From the NCBI RefSeq assembly GCF_035083965.1, contig NC_089722.1, forward strand, positions 29,472,642 through 29,536,641: a stretch of DNA of 64,000 bases. The letters run 5' to 3'. Positions 34,901 to 44,800 of this stretch are shown piece by piece (position 1 is the stretch's first letter; each line of letters starts with the position of its first letter). Source of the stretch: Branchiostoma lanceolatum (taxonomy: Eukaryota; Chordata; Leptocardii; Amphioxiformes; Branchiostomatidae). Position numbers and translations under genes: made by a program. Below the pieces are notes generated by a model. That model searched no databases, was not told the DNA's origin, and saw nothing but the letters and a program-made list of their open reading frames with translations.

Positions 34901-37900
34901 ACCTAACAACATCTTGTTTAGCTGAGGGCAGTGTGTTTTTGTCTTTTTCAGCTCAAATTCCACGATCTATGAAGGGTTTTGGTCTTTGGATGGTTTCTTT
35001 ATTTCAATTGAAGATTTACCGAATTTTATGAGAGTGACACTGTGTTTTTGTGAGCTTCCAGGGCTCCGATTGAAATCTTTGGCTCAAAATATAAGGTTGC
35101 ACACTGCACTACCTGGGTTTGGAATTAACTTGCACCAACCGAAATCTTGTTGCACTGTGCAACGTGCAACCAGGTATTTCGCACCCTGTAACTTAACATA
35201 GGATATTTTAATTTCTAAATATAGTGTGGTTATCAATGTCTCCATGGAGAAAGTATGTTGATCCCCATGGGCTTCACGAGGTTAGGCCAAACGTCACATC
35301 TGGCAGCCTTCCCACCAATGCTGTTTGTACTCGGATGGACTTTGAGTTAGTTCCTGTTCAGGACAGGAAGCCACAATATCAGACTTTATGTCATACCTGG
35401 GCCGTAATAACATTTGATACGGGTGTATTGGACTGGTCTGTATCCTACAGTATCACATGGGCTTCTACTTGTATCTCACGCGTTTCCAACTAATAATTTG
35501 AGCGCACTTTGTGTGTGGTGCTGTCGAAATTTTGAAATTGAAGAAAACACAGTCACTGCGAAACCTCCTTTTCCCTACTACCGCAAAATAAAAACACAGT
35601 GAAACTAAATGAATCTACAGGACATATATTAAGAATGAAACTAAGAAAATACATTTTATAGGTATACTTTTAATGACATGCAGCTCAGATAGGGTCCAAG
35701 TACAATACAAGGAAACTCTCAACATTTCTTTCAACAGTATTGGGCCAGAGTACCCCAAGAAAGTGAAAAACGATGTAACGATGGCGTTTTGTTCGTATTT
35801 CATACGGGGTAAACCACCTCATGGCGTAACACACCAGGTTTATACTAAAGAGTACAAGTTGCATATCTATACAGATTTATTTGATCCACTCACACGGGGA
35901 AGGACCCCTACTCCTTTCCAATAAGTGTAACTTGCTCCAGCTGTGGCTCTCCTCAAACAGGGGACTTATCCAAGGGACATCCCTAATCGAAGCTAGGTAT
36001 TCATTCTCACCTGTGTCAAGTGCCTTTCCCAGGGGCACAACATCAACAAGGCAAGACAGGAAATTTGAACCCAAGACCTTTGGGTTCTGGGCCAAGCACT
36101 CTGCCATTACACCACACTGACGCCACCTTTAATTTGTACTGTATATTATTATTGACAAACACATTGATGTGTCGATTCCCAGCTCTTCGAAGACCGCAAC
36201 CTGCGCGTAGACGTTGCAGAGTCTCGCCAAAAGGACAAAGACGGCGGTCGTGGCAGGGGAGGCCGTGGCGGCGGATTCGGCAGTAGCCGCGGCGGCGGTG
36301 GTCCCCCCAGGGGAGGGGGAGGGTATTCCTTCGGCGATCGCGGCGGCGGCGGCCAACAATATGGCGGATCAGGTGGGGATAGACGAGGTACTTTTGTAAA
36401 CATGTATTTTGTTTATTTATTTCATCCATCTTTAGGGTAGTCCTTTCAGTTAACTGAGTAACTGATTAACAAGGGAATTACTTCTTCCAAAGTCATAACA
36501 TATCAGGATACAAAACAAGGATAACATATAAATTGAATTTTTTGGAATAACCGTACATACCTGTGCATGTGCACTTTTGTGCACTCAAAATTGGAGCTGT
36601 GCACCTAATTTTTGTCTGTGGGTGCTCCTAGATTTCTTTAGGCAGTAAGGTTTGCAATTAGATTATGCTTGCACTCTACATTCTTTTATGTTTAAGGTTA
36701 CTAGTAGGTGTTTGACCACGTTGTGTTTTGACCCCCCCCGCCCCCAGATTACGGAAGAGATGGGGGGAGAGGCGGTTACGACGACAGGCCCGGTGGAATG
36801 GACCGCGGGCAGAGGTACGGCGGCGGCGGAGGGAATTTCCGCGGAGGCCGTGGCGGCGGAAGAGGCCCTGGAGACGATTTCAGAGAACCAACAGAAGGTG
36901 AATATTTCATTTTTATTTTTCTATCAATGTAAAATGAGCTATATTTCATGACCTGAGAATTCACTCACTGTCTTGAATTTTGTGGATATTTGGAGTTTTG
37001 AAAACGCATGGACACTGGATTGGTAGGCTGTAAAATAAAGTATCAGGAAAATGCAGTCAGAGAAAAAGAATTACATTTTTTCCTCTGCTTTATGATTCAA
37101 TAAGAAAGCAACGATATAAAGCTATAATAATCGTTGATAAAATGCATTTGTTGTTTGGGCCAAAAACTTGTTGGCCTCTTTTACTATACAGTCCAAAGTT
37201 TTCTAAAATGGATCAGTATACTCAACTTATTATAATTCACTGGTCATGAAACGTAGCTTTTCTGTTACAAATATTAATTTAAGAATGTGTTGTAGTTGTG
37301 TCAAAGTATATCTGACAGTGTACATTACACAATGTATTTCTTAATGCATTCATTCTTTCAAATTTCATACCTTGCTGTTTGTAGAATTTCTTTGTATCGT
37401 AGGAGGGTTTTCATGTTTTGAAGTTGAGATGAAAAAGAAGTCAAACTACACAAACTGCATGGTGTTTACGCCAAAAATAGTTACTCAAGCAACTGGATAA
37501 AATTTTGAAACAGTCAGACGTTTCAGACAGCATCTGCTGTCTTTCCTCAGAGACTAAAAAAGGTTTTGGAATAAAAACAAGGTTTTGGTATAAAACCTAG
37601 TTCTACCATATCCTTCTTTAAGTCACTGACGAAAGACGGCGGATGCTGTCTGAAACGTCTGGCTGTTTCAAAATTTTATCCAGTTGCTTGGGTAACTATT
37701 TTTGGCGTATCTTATTACCTGGATGTCTAACATTCATCAACGTGCATGATGTTTATTTTGACACAACTTCTTCACTTCTCTTTGAGGTGTTGTTTTGGAA
37801 AATTAAACCTTTTGCAGGTAAGCTAAGCTAAGGGATGCTGAGGTCAAAAACTATAAGTATCACTGTATGTGTTAACTATTGTAACCTAGTGCAAAGACCT

Positions 37901-40020
37901 TTTGTAAGATTCCCTCAGAGACAACAAAACAATTATTGATTGGTGGTCTAGATGGCTCTTTCCATGTTCCATGAAAGCCAGCCTTACCCCAGACCCTGTT
38001 CTTGACGATTGTAACAATCTAAAATGCCCTGACCTTCTATCCTTCTCAGAACTAAGGGAGCCAACTGAAGGTGGGTGTCAAGGATGACATCATTTCATTG
38101 ACAGCGGGAGAGCGCGGGAAAGTAGAAGTTACTTACGAATTCTTCTCTGAATCACCATCTGACAACCATAGAGAATCCGTTAAAGAAAGCACCCAGTCCA
38201 GAAGCACACTTCCTCGTCATGTGATTGATATGCCAGTGATGTGTATTGTATCATGTCGCAGTAGAGATTGGGATTCAGAACAATTGGGGATTGTTTTAGG
38301 ACAGATTGGACTCAGAGTCTCTCCTAGGACGGATTGGAATAGGATCAGCCCTAGGACAACATGATTGTTCTAGTATAGATTGAGTGAGTAGAGTTAGGTT
38401 AACCCTAACACTAACCCAATCTGTACTAGTAGAATTGTGATTGGTCCTAGGACAGATCCCACTCACAACCAAATTGAAAAGATCCTATCCGTGAATAGTT
38501 TCATCAGGTTGGTAAGTCACTGAATAAAAAGACTCTTTTTGCACAACCAAGAGATTTATTCCACCAACGTTTCGGTGACCATCTGTCGCCTTCTTCAAGG
38601 CAATTCTGACTGGTTCACATAGCAATGCAGCACAGGTGTTGCTGCTTATACATAATGAGATGCATTCCCAAATGCAAAATATTTACATATGTACAATCAC
38701 AGGAAATGACATCACTATGCGGTCCTTGATGTACGGAAGTGTAACACATACACAACTATTGATCAAAAAACAATGCAACGATTATTATCTATTTCTTAAG
38801 GATGCGGTCCCAAACGTGAAAAGATTCTAGTTTGTCCAAGGAAAAATTGCAATCGCAATCTGTACTAGTAGAATTGCAGTCAGATTGTCCAATCTCTGAT
38901 TGTCCTGAATCCTAATCTATACTGTGACATTTTACATGATATTTCAGCATTATTCTATAGCTGATCAAGAACAACATTTGGAAAGGAAAATATTTTGCAG
39001 CAAAACGAAACATGAACTGCTGCTATGTTCACATGCGTAGATAAAAATTAATGGACTTCTTTGAAGACAGAAAATCAAGTAGTGGGGGTCGGAGTTGTCT
39101 ATAAAAACCACTTGTTTCCTTCTAGCAAACTGACAATAATTCAGGGACAATCATGAAGAAAAACAGCACCTAGAATATTTGCCATCAAGGGTTGATCTTT
39201 GCTCTTGGCGGGAGCCAAAATTCTGGGGATGTTGAAGACAAATTGGATATTCAGAGTGCCCAGTTCTTTGAAGAGAGTATGAGCAGGATAAAGCCTCTAA
39301 ATGACACAGACATTGTATGCTAAGTAAATCTTTTGTCTTCATCCCCTTAATCTTAAAGGCATCCAGAGCATTTCATGAGGCTTGAAACTTGAATAAAAAA
39401 CCTCCAATGTGGTAGACAGTGGCATTAAATGTCAATTTCATAAAGATTACAGCAACTAGAATATTTCCAGTTTTCAAGCCTCATAAAATACTCTGGGTGC
39501 CTTTAAGCACCCAAGTCCTCACTTGGTTCACCCAGAGGATGCTAGGGGTTTAACTTAGAGAGATGATGATGAAAGACAATCTCCAAGCAGAGGAATGTCT
39601 CGGCTGGTTTTTGACGTGTTGTTCGGCATTTTTGCCAGGCTTTCTATTTTGTAATTTTCTTCATGTCGCCAAAAACGGGACAAAATAGAAAGCCGTCTTA
39701 AAACATGTCAGTCAAAAACTAGCCAGAGCCATTCCTCTGCTTGGAGAGTAGATGAAAGAACCCAGTCCATTGCTGCGCCTGTTCCTGTAGTACAGAACGG
39801 CTCTCACCTGGCATCTTTCCTTGTTACAGAGGAGCGGGCAGCACGACCCAGACTGAAGCTGGCGCCTCGCACCGTGGGCAAACCCATCAACGCGGTGGCC
39901 AATCCCCAGTCATCGATCTTCGGTGGCGCCAAGCCACGCGATGAGAAAGAGTACGAGGAACGCAGGGACAAGGAGCGCTCACGTACAACTAGCGAGAGTA
40001 GCCAAAAGAGCGAGTCCTAA
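28919..40020 (+). CDS. EIF4H: Eukaryotic translation initiation factor 4H
   Basis: Eight exons: 28919-28995, 31055-31280, 33153-33201, 34136-34200, 36183-36387, 36748-36897, 38050-38070, 39830-40020. They encode 327 aa, or 320 without the 21-nt exon 7. One RRM spans exons 2-5, with RNP2 AFVGNLPF and RNP1 GFCYVEFE and [22 protein letters not shown] and [11 protein letters not shown] between. The tail [20 protein letters not shown]...[10 protein letters not shown] matches EIF4H C-termini. It is longer than human EIF4H (248 aa) because of Gly/Arg-rich stretches before and after the RRM ([17 protein letters not shown] and similar). EIF4H stimulates eIF4A helicase during cap-dependent initiation. 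An AATAAA at 41061 suggests a 3' UTR of about 1 kb. Confidence 0.94.
30045..30056 (+). repeat. Poly-G tract of 12
   Basis: Twelve G in EIF4H intron 1. Otherwise 28996-30300 of this intron shows nothing recognisable. Confidence 0.85.
30323..30734. mobile_element. CAG-ended DNA element, 5-bp target duplication
   Basis: Starts CAGGGCTCGAAAT and ends ATTTCGAGCCCTG, a perfect 13-bp inversion, flanked by TCTTT on both sides (30318-30322, 30735-30739). The interior repeats a GGGTGCAC/GTGCACC motif many times near both ends. It has no transposase. A fragment of the same family lies at 36565-36640. It lies in EIF4H intron 1. Confidence 0.75.
31360..31557. mobile_element. hAT-like MITE, 8-bp target duplication
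   Basis: Starts CAGGGGTTTTTCTAG and ends with its inverse (TTAGGTGAACCCCTG). CAGTCCTG flanks both sides (31352-31359, 31558-31565). It contains AAGAGGGAGCAC and AAGAGGGCGCAGCGCC, shared with the larger element 50 bp downstream. It lies in EIF4H intron 2. Confidence 0.75.
31615..32848. mobile_element. 1.2-kb DNA element carrying a promoter-like module
   Basis: Begins CAGGGGTTTTTCTAG and ends GGTTTAGAAGAAACTCTG, a diverged inversion, with CATGG on both sides (31610-31614, 32849-32853). The termini share AAGAGGGAGCACAC and AAGAGGGCGC motifs with the neighbouring 198-bp element. The interior contains TCTCGCGAGA and CAAGATGGC (separate entry). No transposase frame is seen. It lies in EIF4H intron 2. 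Confidence 0.65.
32502..32537 (+). promoter_or_regulatory. TCTCGCGAGA + CAAGATGGC module inside transposon
   Basis: TCTCGCGAGA (32502-32511) is followed 16 nt later by CAAGATGGC (32528-32536). These are the CGCG palindrome and the YY1-type motif of many animal housekeeping promoters. The same order and strand occur upstream of DDX51 with a 13-nt gap. Promoter activity is unproven. Confidence 0.45.
34715..35188. mobile_element. CAG-ended DNA element, 5-bp target duplication
   Basis: Starts CAGGGTGCGAAATAC and ends GTATTTCGCACCCTG, perfectly inverted, between TAACT direct repeats (34710-34714, 35189-35193). The sub-terminal regions repeat a GGTTGCAC/GTGCAACC motif. No transposase. It lies in EIF4H intron 4. 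Confidence 0.75.
35885..36124 (-). mobile_element. tRNA-derived SINE
   Basis: The minus strand shows a tRNA head with A box TGGTGTAATGGCAGAGTG and B box GGGTTCAAATTTCC. The body is shared with the copies at 26381 and 61190. It lies in EIF4H intron 4, with its head about 60 bp before exon 5. Confidence 0.75.
37512..37555 (-). ncRNA. Hammerhead ribozyme motif, type I (left arm)
   Basis: On the minus strand: AGTCT, the core CTGAGGA, one extra A, a 7-bp stem II (AGACAGC / GCTGTCT) closing a 4-nt loop, then GAAA, CGTC and TGACT, which pairs four of five with the first five bases. The expected cut is after GTC. Stem III would be the self-complementary ACGT. Confidence 0.55.
37621..37664 (+). ncRNA. 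Hammerhead ribozyme motif, type I (right arm)
   Basis: AGTCA (37621-37625), core CTGACGA (37626-37632), one extra A, stem II AGACGGC/GCTGTCT with a GGAT loop, GAAA (37652-37655), CGTC, then TGGCT, which pairs with AGTCA with one G-U. GTC is a canonical cleavage triplet, predicting a cut after 37659. The extra A between core and stem II is a departure from the consensus and may lower activity. Confidence 0.6.
38050..38070 (+). other. EIF4H: EIF4H microexon 7 (21 nt)
   Basis: A pyrimidine-rich tract ending TTCTCAG, 21 nt coding ELREPTE in the phase of its neighbours, then a GTGGGT donor. Entry and exit phases are equal, so it can be skipped without a frame change. Its peptide repeats the REPTE that ends exon 6. 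It is supported by splice signals, phase and the coding match, not by transcripts. Confidence 0.7.
38253..38930. mobile_element. Inverted-repeat element with nested insertion
   Basis: The left terminus (from 38253, containing GTAGAGATTGGGATTCAG) and the right terminus (to 38930, containing CTGAATCCTAATCTATAC) are inverted copies of about 35-40 nt. The middle (about 38500-38840) looks like an inserted fragment with a degenerate hammerhead. It lies in EIF4H intron 7. Confidence 0.6.
38561..38603 (-). ncRNA. Degenerate hammerhead-like motif
   Basis: On the minus strand the core is TTGAAGA instead of CTGANGA. It is followed by an imperfect stem II (GGCGAC...GGTCACC) and an intact GAAACGTT, with weakly pairing flanks. 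The changed first core base suggests an inactive relic. Confidence 0.4.
39353..39506. mobile_element. TTAA-flanked hairpin MITE
   Basis: The ends are TTAAAGGCATCCAGAG and CTCTGGGTGCCTTTAA, with inner arms that continue the inversion (CATGAGGCTTGAAA / TTTTCAAGCCTCATAA). TTAA at both edges suggests a piggyBac- or Kolobok-like target. It lies in EIF4H intron 7. Confidence 0.65.
39580..39747. mobile_element. Hairpin MITE
   Basis: TCTCCAAGCAGAGGAATG at the left is mirrored by CATTCCTCTGCTTGGAGA at the right, and the inversion continues inward through GGCTGGTTTTTGAC. It lies in EIF4H intron 7, about 80 bp before the last exon. Confidence 0.7.
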
Positions 40021-41805
40021 ACTCACTAGACTTCAACCCCCTTCTAGGGCTAGCTCTGGTCCTGATAGAAATGGCAGTGTACATGTAGATAGGGTTCTAG
40101 GCTGACAATACTAAATGTACTACATGCTGTCTTAGTAGCTTTGGATTGGATTTTGTATAAATTCCTCTGATTGGTTAGGGCTTTGTGTATGGAGCTTTCT
40201 GATTCGATGAGGCTGTCTGCAGAGCCTTCTGATTGGTTGAAGTTCTGTGTATAGAGCCTTATGATTGGTTGAGGTTCTGTACTATACAATGGATTGTAGT
40301 GTCATTGATAAGATACAGAGGATAGCAAAGGAAACTTGGGAGTTTTGTACACAACCGTAACAAAAGTAAATATAAGCAAATAGATGGTACAAGCTGTACT
40401 ATTCTTCAAACTTCCTCAATTTTGCCTTCTAACAGTCTCTAGGTCAAGTACGTGCACAAGAATTGCCTGTCAAACTTTTTGTTGCTTGGACAAAACATTT
40501 CTGGGTAGTCGAATTTGTGTGTTGTCATGTTGTTCATTGCATATATTAGTAACTTGTACAGAACAAGGGCAGGTATACAAATGTGCTTGTATATTGCGGC
40601 CGTATGTACAACGGTACTTCCATGCAGTCCTAGTCAATGTTTGGTGTAATGTGAGTAATATGCGTCTCAGTGCAGCAAAATACATGTTGTCTGAGATACA
40701 GTATTTTAAGACATGTTGTCCAAACTATATAGTGCAAGAGTGTTCATTTTTTTTCCTTACTGGCAAAGGAAAGTATCATAAATAAGCTGAGGAAAAAAAG
40801 TTTGACTAATGTGAGGAAAATAGAGGCCATTTTAGTTAAAAGTTACAGTGTATATCCCGAAGATTGGTGCCTTAGCACTGGAAGGCACCACGAATGTTAG
40901 GAGACTTATTAACTGCACAGCCAAGGGGGTTGACTGTGTTTTGTGTGAAGGAAGTCATTTTGTTTAACTTTACTTTAGGCATGACTGTGTACACATGAGT
41001 ACACACGTCAGCAGTTGATTGCCACCTACAGCATCTGAGTAGCAAGTGACTTGCCGACTCAATAAAATTTCCTTTTTTCGTTAAAACTTTGTTGTTTCAT
41101 CTCTTATAGAACTTGCAACAGGATAATTGTGAGCTAGAATTGACGGTGGAGAATAAGAGTCAACAAAAAGACACTTTTACTTGTCAGTTTGTTATACATT
41201 GTATTGACAAAGTTGACATGACATCATCGTTCATCGTCATGTAAATTGCAGTATAAAATTTACAGAAATCACATTTGAGTCTATAGTTTCACATGATTGA
41301 CCATAAGTTGAAAAGGAGTTATACATTAACACAGGTTATTAAAAATCCTCTATGAACATTCATCCACAGTAACCACAATGTTTTAATTGGACATAGAAGG
41401 AAATTTAAAACAATATTTCCCATGCATGATTACATTATTCCCCATGCATGATTACATAACCTCTTTGCAAAAGAATGAACTTCAAGGTTCATTCCACTTA
41501 CATCCTCTATCAGATCAGATTGCCTGATACACAAGAGACCTTGTAACATATAACCTAGTGATACAGTGAGTTTTACTAAAGCTGCATTAAGAATTGTGTC
41601 AAATTATAAAGGGCAATTGAATGCAGTATAAAATGCAGACCACGTTTATAAAACGTTTTACTATGAAAACCATTACAAAATTCTATAGTACTTTATCAAG
41701 GAGCTTACAAAATCTTTGAAAACTAAACTAGAATAACCAATTAGTTGAGTCATTTGAAAATCAGGTAAATGTACATGAAAATAGACTGCAGTAAGTTTTC
41801 TTGCA
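40021..41805. other. Convergent spacer EIF4H / DDX51
   Basis: 3' UTRs of the two converging genes. A threefold GATTGGTT-type repeat occurs at about 40150-40270 just after the EIF4H stop. No coding exon is recognised. Confidence 0.55.
41061..41066 (+). promoter_or_regulatory. Polyadenylation signal of EIF4H
   Basis: AATAAA followed within 30 nt by GT-rich sequence (TTTGTTGTTT), about 1.04 kb past the EIF4H stop. Confidence 0.65.
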
Positions 41806-44800
41806 TCACTTGCTTTTTGCCTCAACCTAGGAGAAAGAAGAGAGGTTCACAGTAAAGGGAAACAGTAACAATTTTCTGTCCTTACACAAAAGGTAGCCTG
41901 ATTAAATTGCACTTGTAGCGGCCTACCCAACATCTGCTTGGCCCTCCTACAGCATAGGACAGCAGAGCTTGCGTTACACAGACTACACAAAAGGATATGA
42001 CTTTAATATTCAACAGCATCAATTCTTTAACATATTCCACCAAACAATTTGTACACTGACACTTAACAGCACTGGATCCATTTGGTCATTTATCATTACA
42101 TAGAAGACAGCTAAGTTGAACGTACCTTGAGTTTTTTCTGCAGCCTCTGTAGTGTTTTCTGGTACCTGGGCACCAGAGGTTGAAAGTCTGTCCCTGTTAG
42201 TGACCACGGCTGGGGTTCAGCCTTTCCTGCTTTTTTCAACATCCGACGGAATCCCTTCTCCTGAAAGAGTTATGCCAGAAGCTCAGTAATTTTCATAAAC
42301 TAACAACAAATCTAGAGTGACATATTTCTAGTGATTTTGATACTTACCAAATTACGTGCTAGAAAATAAAATGGCTAAATTTTCTTGTAAAGCAACATGA
42401 TAGAGTCAATTCCACATTACCGAGAGGGTGTTTGTTGCCTTTTGTTCTAACATTTACAAAACCTTTGTAACAATCTATGTGAGATAAGTAACTGTTAAGA
42501 ACAATTTCCAACATTTATTTGATGTTCTAAATATTTTCTGCTGTGTTCCAACAGGTTAAAAAAATTTCCAACATTGAACACAATATTTGAATTAGTTTCT
42601 AAACTGTTGCAACATAGATTGATCATTTGTTTGAACATGTTCCAACATTCTACAAATATGATATAACTGGGTCAGTGGGCTGGGAACAGGGCAATTCACA
42701 CATCCCTTCAAAGTATAGGGGATTAGGCCTAGGTGCCATGTGTAGACACCTAAAGACAAAAGAGTTGCCAGTGTCCAGACATGAAATCTAAAAATATACA
42801 GAGGCAGACAATAGAGCGTGATTAGCACCTACTTTTATGGGGGCAATAACCCAAATCTACCATTTTGAGAATGATGCAAAATGTTGGAACATGTTCCAAC
42901 AGTAGAACAATCACACAGATGTTTGAAAATTGTTCTAAATAAAGAGATATTTGCGCAACTACTTTCATAATATTTCCAAAATATATAGATGAGTTCAAAC
43001 ATGTTCAAACTTTCATTTCTAATTGTTTGAACGGTCTGGAATTATTTTGACTGAAATAGTCTTTTCTCTAAAATTGTTCAAACTTATTAGCAATATCATC
43101 TGAAAACCCTCTCGGTGACATGGAATTGACTCTATCACTTCTTTATAACAACTTAGTGGCTAGGCTAGCGGATACGAGATTTGATTTCTGGCAATATGTT
43201 TTGTCCTAGGGGAAGTTACATTCCTCACTCCACACAGGTGTAAAATTGGGTACCTGACTTCAGTTGGGGAGGTAAAAGTGGTGGAAGGAGAGGGATGGGC
43301 TCCACCTTCCAATACCGTACCCTAGACAATGGATAATAATCCACTGCCCCTACGGCCTCAAAAACGCAATGGGACTACCTTTAGAAGCACTTAATGACAA
43401 CAAATATTAAACAAATATGTATTAATAATAAGTTTTTAAATCCACCTCGTCCTGTAGCACCAATGAGAATGCCTTTCCTTCCTTTCCCGCACGTGCTGTC
43501 CGCCCGACCCTGTGGATGTAGGTCTTCACGTACGGTGGGACGTCGTACGATATCACAACTTCTACACCCTCCACATCCATGCCACGAGCCATGGCATCTG
43601 AACAGACAATACTGGGAACAAACAAGAAAAATGTTAGAGTACTTTGTCTACAGTTCAAAGTTTGCACCTAACTTCTTTGTAAGATAATCAAATATAGCCT
43701 TGCTTTGGCAGATATTCTGAATGAGCATAGAATTATAAAATGTGCCAAGAAACACAAAACAAAAATCTGTTTGTAGAGGATCTATGTTTGAGAGAGATGA
43801 GACACATTATATTCTTGTAGTCGTTTGTCCATCCAATAACACATTTTTCAGGTCTATTCCTAAACTGCTGACTATCACTCTGTATAGATACTTACAGCTG
43901 GATCTTGCCCGTTCTGAATTTGGTGAGGATTTTAGTTCTTCTCTCGGGAGGTAGGTTTGAAGAAAACTCTGCCACCGTCACACCACCGAACAGCTTAGCA
44001 AGCAGGTACAGTCTGTGGTGATGTTTGGAAACATGTTAACATATATTGTAACTTTTATAAATGCTATGTGTTAGACCATTCTTAGTAGACAAGACAAGCA
44101 CATCCGTGCCTGTAGGTAGGATTTTGATTGGCAGGTTCTTTTGTAGATTTTTTTGACAAGCGAGTGCCATACTCTCATCTCCCAAATAAACGTACCGGTA
44201 CGTCTATTTTTTTCAGCCTAAAAATCCACCCAGTACGTTCTTATTTTGGACGGTACGTTTATTGTTTTTTTGAAAATCCATCGGGGCTTTGCTTACCAGA
44301 GATCCCCCTTATATCAAAAGTTTAGTTTTCTTTCCATAATTCCCCGATATTTTTGCTCCTAATTCGCTATTTTTCGACCAAATGACGTGGATTTCCCCGC
44401 CGCTACAATGACCCGGCATTTGTGAAATACTGGCGGTACTAACATATCGGTCAATCTCGCTACAAAGTAAACGTTGTAATAAGGAGAAAATAAGACGGCA
44501 CACTGAAGTTTTGAAATGTATCTTTCATATAAACAACTTTGAAAGTCTCTGTTTACATCGTAAACCAAAGCACGCTGATCAGAAAGCAAATTACATGTAT
44601 ATGCCAGAGGCACACGGTGTTTCAAGTAACGTTACACAATGTAAAATTACTTACGTGAGATAACAGCCTTTCCCAAAAACTTTGAAAATCTAAAAACAAC
44701 ACCACGTAAAAATTGTGTCTTAGCATTAGAAACTGTTTATTAATCACTTTCAAAATGTACCAAAACGCTTCAATCCTACCACAAACATGAACATTTAGTC

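Larger units (their letters stand above)
37467..37709. repeat. Long hairpin with ribozyme motifs in both arms
   Basis: Arms of roughly 85-90 nt (37467-37556 and 37620-37709) are near-perfect inverted copies, starting TACGCCAAAAATAGTTAC and ending with the inverse. A 60-nt centre repeats GGTTTTGGTATAAAA-like text. Each arm carries a hammerhead-type motif. It lies in EIF4H intron 6. A single-arm relative is found in FICD intron 2 (58630-58760). Confidence 0.8.

Noticed and set aside
36129-36403. Minus-strand Ala/Pro-rich frames
   Set aside because: Shadows of the Gly/Arg-rich EIF4H exon 5.
43394-43445. DDX51 ending at the in-frame stop after LKTYY
   Set aside because: A donor at 43445 joins in phase to an exon coding [12 protein letters not shown]...PLVPRY, which matches the DDX51 C-terminus, so the readthrough stop is intronic.
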